Shown one piece after another: positions 1 through 5,620 of a stretch of DNA of 10,170 nt. The translations under genes and the position numbers were made by a program. This DNA is from Planctomycetaceae bacterium UBA969. GTDB lineage: Bacteria; Planctomycetota; Planctomycetia; Gemmatales; Gemmataceae. The stretch is from the NCBI GenBank assembly GCA_002303765.1, contig DBCB01000343.1, forward strand, positions 1-10,170, in the 5' to 3' direction. The stretch's first letter is position 1, and each line of letters opens with the position of its first letter. A model generated the notes under the pieces. That model did no database searches and was not told the origin of the DNA. It saw only the letters and a list, made by a program, of their open reading frames with translations.

Positions 1-1
1 T

Positions 2-472
2 AATATCTGGGTTGTTGCGGTGAATTCTTCGACGCCCAATCGTCTGCCTTGGGATGCCCGGGGCTGTGTTGGCAGTGATCAGTTGCAGCGCTTGAAAATG
101 TTGTTCGATCAACTGGATGATAGCCGTAGAATTCTTGTGACACATTACCCAGTCAAAATTGCAAGTGGCCAGAAAGAACGAAAAATTCGCGCCCTTCGCG
201 ATCTTGATTCCCTTCTGAATGTTGCTTCCAAGGGCAAGGTTTCACTTTGGCTTCATGGCCATCGACATGATCAGTTCTACCATCCCACAAGTTCTGATGT
301 TCCATTTCCGGTTTTATGTGCTGGTAGTGCCACACAGAATGGAAAATGGTCTTACTCCCGCTACTCTATCTTGCATGGTAAACTCGGGGTTGAATGTCGA
401 TCTTTTAATCCTGGAACTGGGCTTTTTCATAAAGCTGAAAGTTTTGATCTCGATCTTCCTTACACCTACTAG
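2..472 (+). CDS. Metallophosphoesterase (calcineurin-like), C-terminal part, cut by window edge
   Basis: This is the 3' part of a metal-dependent phosphoesterase. The frame is open to the window edge, and residues before the internal GTG at position 20 (IWVVAV) read as a beta strand leading into NSS, so the gene starts outside the window and the GTG is not the start. Two family motifs are visible. One is a strand ending in a metal-ligand histidine (LVTHYP, His codon at 143-145). The other is GHRH at 257-268, the C-terminal metal-binding GHxH of the calcineurin-like fold. The N-terminal DxH and GNHD motifs are missing only because they lie upstream. The substrate cannot be told: the family includes phosphodiesterases, nucleotidases and protein phosphatases. 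No signal or membrane segment is seen in this part. A 137-base or longer gap separates it from the next gene, so it is probably not in the same operon. Confidence 0.85.
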   Translation, partial: NIWVVAVNSSTPNRLPWDARGCVGSDQLQRLKMLFDQLDDSRRILVTHYPVKIASGQKERKIRALRDLDSLLNVASKGKVSLWLHGHRHDQFYHPTSSDVPFPVLCAGSATQNGKWSYSRYSILHGKLGVECRSFNPGTGLFHKAESFDLDLPYTY

Positions 473-621
473 ACTTGCCTGCTCTAAATTTGTTATTTTT
501 AATATTTTGATTATTTAGTGCATTGAAAGCTTCCACTTTAGGGCAAGGGGCGTTATTATTTAGTGGGAGAACTTTGCTTGAAATATTATTTTAACGTGGG
601 TGATTTTACTTGGAACCTAAT
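473..621. promoter_or_regulatory. AT-rich intergenic region, probable promoter region for the two-gene unit downstream
   Basis: No coding sequence is supported here. The stretch is AT-rich, with TTGAAA at about 523 and TATTAT at about 553 on the + strand, but these are spaced too far apart for a standard sigma-70 promoter. No clear hairpin terminator for the upstream phosphoesterase gene was found. A promoter is inferred only from position. Confidence 0.25.
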
Positions 622-1059
622 ATGAACTATCCTGTTGAAATGGGCGGCGGCGTAACCCCAGGTAACATTGAATCACCACCTGTAGTGGCACCCCAAAACG
701 AACTTTCAGAAATCCTTAAACAGATTCTTGATATTCAAAAAGAAATGTTGAACCATCAGCGTGCTGCATTAGCTGCACACGATCACGCAGCCCGTTGGAA
801 ATCCTTTATTTCTCGATGGCCTGATGATTTTCCGGGTCTTCCAGATATGAGCAAAAATGCTTTGCCTCATTTGGAAAAAGCATATGGCAAAATGATCTAC
901 GATATTGTCGAGCGGATTTCTGATGATTCCGATTGCATTGATAATGAATTCGGCCTGCAAGAGTTTCTTGATCGGTATGGAATGCGGCTTGCCCAGATAG
1001 GCACCCTGCTTAATTTAGTCGCCCCGCTTGCAGATCTCGGCAACAATCCCGAATCGTAA
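622..1059 (+). CDS. Conserved hypothetical protein, helical, paired with a MoaD-like gene
   Basis: Function is not recognised. The product is about 145 residues, soluble, with no signal peptide or membrane segment. It has a short Gly/Pro-rich N-terminus (GGGVTPGN, ESPPVV), then a long amphipathic helix with coiled-coil character (NELSEILKQILDIQKEML), a Trp-containing stretch (ARWKSFISRWPDDFPGLP), and a mainly helical C-terminal half ending in FLDRYGMRLAQIG and LNLVAPLADLG. The chosen start is the ATG at 622, with a weak GGA seven bases upstream. An in-frame TTG at 610 would add four residues (MEPN) but has no ribosome-binding motif. The gene lies six bases upstream of the MoaD-like gene, so the two are probably co-transcribed and translationally coupled. 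I believe similar proteins occur in planctomycetes, which is recollection rather than a search result. It could be a partner or adaptor of the ubiquitin-fold protein. Confidence 0.7.
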   Translation: MNYPVEMGGGVTPGNIESPPVVAPQNELSEILKQILDIQKEMLNHQRAALAAHDHAARWKSFISRWPDDFPGLPDMSKNALPHLEKAYGKMIYDIVERISDDSDCIDNEFGLQEFLDRYGMRLAQIGTLLNLVAPLADLGNNPES

Positions 1060-1065
1060 TCACTT

Positions 1066-1353
1066 ATGATTAATCAAGAAATTACCCCGGGCTTTATAAC
1101 CGTGGAATTTCTTGGGATTCCAAAGCTAAAAGCTGGTGTGCCATTTTGCAAAGCACCCGCTGGTTCCTTATCTTCGATCATTAATAATTTAAAGAATCGA
1201 TTCCCTAAGCTTTCACAGGAATTCTTGCCATCGCCTTCAGGGAAAAGCCATGTGCTTTATTCCCTTAATGGGGACTATTTTTTAAATGATCCGGATACGA
1301 TTCTTTTAGATGGGCAGCAACTTTTGATTATTTCAGCAGATGCAGGCGGGTAG
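1066..1353 (+). CDS. MoaD/ThiS-family ubiquitin-fold protein with terminal Gly-Gly
   Basis: This is a 95-residue beta-grasp protein. Visible family marks are an N-terminal strand (ITVEFLGIPKLKAG), a helix with a di-Asn (SSIINNLKNRFPKL), a central strand with the typical Asn-Gly turn (YSLNGDYF), the D-x-x-LLDGQ-LLII segment, and a polypeptide that ends exactly in ADAGG. In MoaD, ThiS and related carriers the terminal Gly-Gly is adenylated by a ThiF/MoeB-type E1 enzyme and then thiocarboxylated or conjugated. That it is activated here is inference. Length is slightly above MoaD (about 80). No MoaE, MoeB, ThiG or JAMM protease gene is in the window, so its pathway (molybdopterin, thiamine, other sulfur transfer, or ubiquitin-like conjugation) is open. 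No Shine-Dalgarno is seen, and the ATG sits six bases after the previous stop, which suggests coupled translation. It converges on the cytochrome gene. Confidence 0.82.
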   Translation: MINQEITPGFITVEFLGIPKLKAGVPFCKAPAGSLSSIINNLKNRFPKLSQEFLPSPSGKSHVLYSLNGDYFLNDPDTILLDGQQLLIISADAGG

Positions 1354-1359
1354 ATTTTA

Positions 1360-2805
1360 TCACTTCGAGCTTTTTAGTTTTTGCAATACACCTTCAAGTG
1401 ATTTGGGATTTGGGCTATAACCTTTGGGGCTTTCGTAACCCGAGGGATATGCAAGGTTTTCCCATAGGTTTTGCAAGGTTGCTTGGTCTGGCTTTTTGGA
1501 AGTTAGCATGGAAAGCGCCAAGGTTATCTGTGTGGATTCATTCCAAGTTGCAGTTTCCAGATTATGCTTGGAAAGTTGCTCAAGCAAAAGGGTACGCCAT
1601 TCTTTTGGAGGATTAATACCTTTGGTAACCAGTTCTTTTTGAATGTTGGCAAGTTGAACTGCCAGCGTATTAGCCGCAGACTTGGCTTGTTTGGGGCTGG
1701 TTTTAAAACTGTTTTTAGTTTTCACAAAATCAGAGTAGAGACTTGTAATTTGCTTGTCTTGGCCAGAAATCAACAGGGCTTCTGAAAGTAAAACCCCAGT
1801 CCAAGAGTCGTACGGAAGTGAGCCTGGTTTTCTGCTTTCGTAATAGTTCTTTTTGTTACGCCAGCTGGGTTGTTGAAAATCAGCATGACAGGAAAGGCAG
1901 GAAGATTCTGCGAATTCAGGCCATGCCCCCTGATTATTAAGAGCAAGCTCTGCGCGATGCGAAGACAACTCAATACTTGAAGACAAGCTCGCCAATTGCC
2001 CTGTTACCCATATTTCTAGATCGCGATTGGTATTGGAATCGTATTTTTTTTGGTTCCAATGGGGGGGCATATTTGCTTGGTGAGAAAAGGCCTCGAAGGT
2101 AAGCCTTGGGTGCCCCGCAGCCATAATGTCATGGTTTGCATCACGGGCGGGAATTCCGGTTAAGGGGTTTGCAGGTGCTCCGACGTGGCAACCGACACAT
2201 ACTTGCGCCTGCGCCATGGCATTTCCTAAATAGTTCATGCCTTCGTTATCATAAAGTGCCTTTTTAGCAGCAGATGGTGTGTTTTTCCAAGCTTCGGTGG
2301 TATGAATTCCTAGCCATTTTGGTGAGGCGGAGCCATGACATGACTCGCAACCAACCCCTAAATCTAATGGATAATCTAGTTTAGATTGATCTTGGGCAAT
2401 TTGCGGGGTTGTATGACAGGCCAAGCAGCGAAGATCTTTGTGGGCTGCTGGGATGCCCAGATTTTTAGCCATGGTTTTAGCCCGGTCTGAAAGCAGTGAT
2501 TCGTAGGCTTTTGCGTGTTTATCATGGGCTATCCAGCTTGAAAATTCATTTTGCTGAACTATTTGACCTAAAACGGGTTCAGAGCCACCATGGCAACCGC
2601 GACCAGAACAAGAAGAAGACGTGGCTATTTGGGGGTGTTTTACTTCGGAGTCAGATGGCTTAATGGGCGCAGTTTTGGCAGCAAGAGCCTTTTTTTCCTG
2701 AGAGAATAATTCTTGGCTTGTTAAAAAGAACGAAAATGCCCAAAACAACATGCAAAAGCTGAATGTTTTGATCAAATTTAGAGGTGTCAAATTTAAAAGG
2801 TTCAT
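1360..2805 (-). CDS. Secreted multihaem (pentahaem) cytochrome c
   Basis: A 481-residue exported c-type cytochrome. The N-terminus has a hydrophobic segment (about residues 11-29) consistent with a signal peptide cleaved near residues 34-37, placing the protein outside the cytoplasmic membrane. Haem attachment sites are CSGRGCH at 66-72 (a CX4CH variant) and four CXXCH sites, CLACH 127-131, CESCH 153-157, CVGCH 203-207 and CLSCH 303-307, so up to five haems. AAGHPRLTF (229-237) resembles a motif of the cytochrome c554-like multihaem superfamily, whose His can be a distal ligand. Residues after 310 form a haem-free, probably helical tail of about 170 residues. The start ATG has no clear Shine-Dalgarno. 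The gene is divergent from the cytochrome b operon across an AT-rich region and may share its control. It could be a soluble electron partner of that operon, or an enzyme acting on nitrogen compounds; the sequence does not decide. Confidence 0.88.
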   Translation of the reverse strand: MNLLNLTPLNLIKTFSFCMLFWAFSFFLTSQELFSQEKKALAAKTAPIKPSDSEVKHPQIATSSSCSGRGCHGGSEPVLGQIVQQNEFSSWIAHDKHAKAYESLLSDRAKTMAKNLGIPAAHKDLRCLACHTTPQIAQDQSKLDYPLDLGVGCESCHGSASPKWLGIHTTEAWKNTPSAAKKALYDNEGMNYLGNAMAQAQVCVGCHVGAPANPLTGIPARDANHDIMAAGHPRLTFEAFSHQANMPPHWNQKKYDSNTNRDLEIWVTGQLASLSSSIELSSHRAELALNNQGAWPEFAESSCLSCHADFQQPSWRNKKNYYESRKPGSLPYDSWTGVLLSEALLISGQDKQITSLYSDFVKTKNSFKTSPKQAKSAANTLAVQLANIQKELVTKGINPPKEWRTLLLEQLSKHNLETATWNESTQITLALSMLTSKKPDQATLQNLWENLAYPSGYESPKGYSPNPKSLEGVLQKLKSSK

Positions 2806-2841
2806 AAAAAGTATTTCTATTAATATTTCTTTCTGAATACT

Positions 2842-2857
2842 TAAAATTATAATTTTA
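2842..2857. repeat. Perfect 16-base palindrome TAAAATTATAATTTTA
   Basis: The sequence equals its own reverse complement across all 16 bases. It could be a regulator site or an overlapping pair of -10 elements, since TATAAT reads on both strands. Very AT-rich palindromes also arise by chance in such sequence, so its function is uncertain. Confidence 0.45.
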
Positions 2858-2870
2858 CAGTATTAACTGT
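2857..2870. promoter_or_regulatory. Candidate operator ACAGT-N4-ACTGT
   Basis: Two five-base arms in inverted orientation around four bases (ATTA). The 5-N4-5 layout is that of binding sites for CRP/FNR-family dimers, but the arm sequence is not the classical TTGAT or TGTGA. It directly abuts the 16-base palindrome. Assignment as an operator is inference from form and position. Confidence 0.3.
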
Positions 2871-2921
2871 TATTATATTTTTAGTCAATTTTATGGTAGG
2901 GTGGTAGAAAATATTCGATAT

Positions 2922-2933
2922 ATTAAGCTTAAT
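2922..2933. repeat. Perfect 12-base palindrome ATTAAGCTTAAT
   Basis: A self-complementary 12-mer about 40 bases upstream of the cytochrome b start. It may be an operator or chance. It is not followed by a T-run placed like a terminator for an upstream + strand gene. Confidence 0.3.
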
Positions 2934-2974
2934 TCTTTTTATCCGAATTTTATTGTGTGAAGGATTAAAAATCA

Positions 2975-3928
2975 GTGTTAATACGCAAATCAAACTTTGC
3001 AGAACATTACCCTTGGGTTCTAGCTTCCTCGGTTGTACTAGCCTTGGCGGTATTTTGGTTTATTTTTGCTTCGATTGGCCATGCAGAATGGCCTAGTGGT
3101 AGTAGTTTTCCTGGGTTTACTTTCGGTGTTATCGGTGGTCTGATTTGTTTATTCGAATTTCTAATCTGGCCTCGTAAAAAGCTTAGATCGTGGCGCATAG
3201 GAAAAGTTTCGACTTGGATGCGTGCACATATTTGGCTCGGATTACTTGCAGTGCCACTTTTGGTTCTTCATACAGGATTTCGTTGGGGCGGCCCTTTAAG
3301 CACTACCCTGATGACTTTGTTTTTGGTGGTGATTGCGAGTGGAGTATGGGGGTTGATATTGCAGCAGTTTTTGCCTGAAAAAATGCTGAAAGAAGTTCCT
3401 GCTGAAACAATTTTTTCGCAAATTGATTATGTTTCAGAATTGATGGCAGCGGAAGCTTCGCGCCTAGTTCGATCAGTTTGCAACATCATTTCAGATTCCG
3501 ATGAATCAGAAAAGTTTTCAGACGATTCCCATATGGTGGTTGGTGCGGTTCGTAATACAGGCGCAATTCAGGGAAGGGTGGTGGTAACTTCCAGCTTGCA
3601 GGAGAGTGTTCCCGATAGTAAGCCGTTGTATGATTTTTTCAATGAGCATATTTATGGATTTTTGAAGAATGGCCAGATGGCCAATTCTCCTTTGCAAAAT
3701 CCTGCCAGGGCTAATTCGATGTTTAATTCCTTGCGAACAAAGTTGCCTCCTAGGGCCCATGAGGTGGTTGCAGTTTTGGAAGACCTTTGCAATCAACGCA
3801 GGCAAATTATTACTCAGGCGAAAATCCAATTCTGGCTCCATAGTTGGTTATGGGTGCATCTGCCCCTTTCTGTTGCTTTGATTGTGTTGATGTTTGTTCA
3901 TATTTTTGTGGCTATGAAGTACTGGTAA
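2975..3928 (+). CDS. Membrane di-haem cytochrome b-like protein
   Basis: A 317-residue integral membrane protein, likely the quinone- or electron-transferring membrane subunit of the operon. Hydrophobic segments lie near residues 14-34, 46-65, 83-102, 108-130 and 288-314. Segment 3 carries His85 and His99 and segment 5 carries His295 and His309, each pair 14 residues apart. This H-x13-H spacing in two helices is how the bc1-type cytochrome b binds two haems, so two stacked b haems are inferred. A soluble loop of about 155 residues (131-287) with an acidic stretch (SDSDESEKFSDD) splits the helices. It has no CXXCH. The GTG start has AAGGA (2960-2964) ten bases upstream, and the next in-frame Met (residue 82) would remove two helices. 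Fourteen bases separate it from the decahaem gene. No specific family name is assigned; it could also be read as a cytochrome b561- or ferric reductase-like protein. Confidence 0.78.
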   Translation: MLIRKSNFAEHYPWVLASSVVLALAVFWFIFASIGHAEWPSGSSFPGFTFGVIGGLICLFEFLIWPRKKLRSWRIGKVSTWMRAHIWLGLLAVPLLVLHTGFRWGGPLSTTLMTLFLVVIASGVWGLILQQFLPEKMLKEVPAETIFSQIDYVSELMAAEASRLVRSVCNIISDSDESEKFSDDSHMVVGAVRNTGAIQGRVVVTSSLQESVPDSKPLYDFFNEHIYGFLKNGQMANSPLQNPARANSMFNSLRTKLPPRAHEVVAVLEDLCNQRRQIITQAKIQFWLHSWLWVHLPLSVALIVLMFVHIFVAMKYW

Positions 3929-3931
3929 ATC

Positions 3932-3938
3932 GAGAGGG
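3932..3938 (+). promoter_or_regulatory. Ribosome-binding site of the decahaem gene (GAGAGGG)
   Basis: This purine-rich motif lies just before the ATG at 3943 and starts right after the stop of the cytochrome b gene. It decides for the 3943 start over the longer frame that begins at 3844. Confidence 0.65.
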
Positions 3939-3942
3939 ATCC

Positions 3943-5571
3943 ATGGCTTTCCAAGAAAGCGGAAAACAGCGCGCGACAAGAATCCAGCTCGACTATTACA
4001 AAAAGTCGACTTATTTGGATCGTACCAAGTCAACTCTAGTTTTAATCTGCTTGTTGGCGGCGGTAGGCTGGATGGCGTTAGTATATGCTCAGGGCGAAAA
4101 AGGGCAGGCTGCATTTTCCAGAGGTCAGGTGACTAAGTTTCACGCTGCCTGGAATAATAATTGCACAGTTTGCCATTCCGATTTTGAACCCATCAGCAAA
4201 AATAGTTTTACCATGAAATGGCTGGGCCACGAAGCAGGGAAGAAGCTTTCGGGCGATGCCCGCTGCGAAAGTTGCCATGTCGCACCAGTGCATCATTCGA
4301 ATCAAAAGCTTGAATCAACCCCTAGTTGTGGTGGTTGTCATCGTGAACATCGTGGATTAGATGCGAGCATTGTGCGCCTGTCCGATGCTGATTGCATTTC
4401 GTGCCATACTAATATGCAGGGGCATCTTACAGCAGGTGCAACTCCAAAATATGCGCCGAAGATAACTTCGTTTGCAACTGCCTCGCAGGGCCACCCTGAT
4501 TTCAGATTGTTGGCAGAGAAAATGACCGATCCAGGCACCGTTAAATTCAACCACAAGTTGCATCTCACCCCTGGTGTATCCCGTGACCCTAAGGGCAAAC
4601 CTTGGACTTACTCAGATATCCCAGAGCTTGAACGAGAGAGGTTTGGATTTCAGAAGGGTATGGATTTAAAGACCGCTATCGCTCTTGATTGTAAGGCTTG
4701 CCATAACCTTGAGTCCGCAGATGCCAAGCCTTCGCCTGAAGCGTTTGCCAACATGCCAAAATCGGTTCATGCTGAAAGATCTAAAGGCGGAGTGTATCAG
4801 CCGATTGTTTACGATGTGCACTGCAAAGCTTGTCATCCGCTTTCTTTTGATGATTCGAATAAAAACGAATCCGTACCCCATCGATATCAACCTGAAGAAT
4901 TACGCTCTTACTTAGAAGGTTTTTACTCGAAGCAATTGGTGCTTGAAACCAAGGAATTTTCGAAACCAAGGGAAGTATTACCTGTGCCCGTTCCAGGTAA
5001 GAATCCCTTAGCGCCCATGGTTGAATCGGTGAAGAAGCAGGTCGATGCCAAGGTTTCTGTTGCAATGAATAATCTGTTTTTAGGCAAGAAAACCTGTGGT
5101 GAATGTCATTATGAAAAAGGTGATACCAAGAGTACGAACCCAGGTTTCACCCAGATTCCAAAGCTGATCCAAACGGGTTTAGACACTGATACCAAGGCTT
5201 TTCAATGGTTTAAAGATTCGAGAGTAGGCGATCCTGCTAAGGTTGTTTGGCCTTCCATTCCTTCGCTTTGGATGCCACATGCTAAGTTCGATCATTCTGC
5301 CCATCGGTTCATGGATTGCGCTTCATGCCATGGTGCTGCGAATAACTCCATTACGAAAAATGATATTTTACTTCCCGGAATTGATAACTGTAGAAGTTGC
5401 CATGCGCCTGCCAAATTTGTTGCAGGGGTGGCGCAAGCCGGGGTTAATCATGATTGTGTGGAATGCCATAACTATCATCATGGGGATCAGCCATACCAGG
5501 GCGTTGGCGCCGCTGCTTGGGATCCGAAAATACTTCGGACCATTGAGCAAATGCAAAAACCAATTCCATAA
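3943..5571 (+). CDS. Membrane-anchored decahaem cytochrome c (cytochrome c3/c7-like modules)
   Basis: A 542-residue exported cytochrome with ten CXXCH sites, starting at residues 74, 108, 129, 151, 250, 294, 385, 459, 483 and 505. One hydrophobic segment (about 31-48, after a Lys/Arg-rich cytoplasmic start) is either an uncleaved anchor or a signal peptide, so the haem part lies outside the membrane. FNHKLH (202-207) and FDHSAH (449-454) match the F-x-H-x-x-H feature of cytochrome c3/c7-like families, where the His residues are distal haem ligands. Haems fall into clusters separated by haem-free stretches (156-249, 299-384). The start is the ATG at 3943, with GAGAGGG ending four bases before it. 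The frame is open further back to 3844, but that would overlap the cytochrome b gene by 85 bases. Role inferred: accept electrons from, or give them to, the adjacent di-haem cytochrome b. Its final redox partner is unknown. Confidence 0.88.
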   Translation: MAFQESGKQRATRIQLDYYKKSTYLDRTKSTLVLICLLAAVGWMALVYAQGEKGQAAFSRGQVTKFHAAWNNNCTVCHSDFEPISKNSFTMKWLGHEAGKKLSGDARCESCHVAPVHHSNQKLESTPSCGGCHREHRGLDASIVRLSDADCISCHTNMQGHLTAGATPKYAPKITSFATASQGHPDFRLLAEKMTDPGTVKFNHKLHLTPGVSRDPKGKPWTYSDIPELERERFGFQKGMDLKTAIALDCKACHNLESADAKPSPEAFANMPKSVHAERSKGGVYQPIVYDVHCKACHPLSFDDSNKNESVPHRYQPEELRSYLEGFYSKQLVLETKEFSKPREVLPVPVPGKNPLAPMVESVKKQVDAKVSVAMNNLFLGKKTCGECHYEKGDTKSTNPGFTQIPKLIQTGLDTDTKAFQWFKDSRVGDPAKVVWPSIPSLWMPHAKFDHSAHRFMDCASCHGAANNSITKNDILLPGIDNCRSCHAPAKFVAGVAQAGVNHDCVECHNYHHGDQPYQGVGAAAWDPKILRTIEQMQKPIP

Positions 5572-5620
5572 CGGAATGAATTAAGAACACTATGATTGTG
5601 ACAGGCTTTGGGAGAAAGAT

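Larger units (their letters stand above)
2806..2974. promoter_or_regulatory. AT-rich divergent intergenic region with palindromes, probable promoters for both directions
   Basis: This 169-base region separates the - strand cytochrome c from the + strand redox operon, so promoters in both directions are expected. It holds a perfect 16-base palindrome (2842-2857) that contains TATAAT on both strands, immediately followed by ACAGT-N4-ACTGT (2857-2870), and a perfect 12-base palindrome ATTAAGCTTAAT (2922-2933). No convincing -35 box at proper spacing was found for either direction, so transcription starts are not assigned. Confidence 0.5.

Noticed and set aside
219..518. Overlapping + strand frame of 99 codons in the phosphoesterase gene and gap
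   Set aside because: It overlaps the metallophosphoesterase in another frame, has a hydrophobic, low-complexity tail from AT-rich intergenic DNA, and no domain.
3844..3942. Possible longer N-terminus (33 more residues) of the decahaem cytochrome
   Set aside because: It would overlap the cytochrome b gene by 85 bases, has Cys-rich out-of-frame-like content, and the ATG at 3943 has a good ribosome-binding site and a normal anchor sequence.
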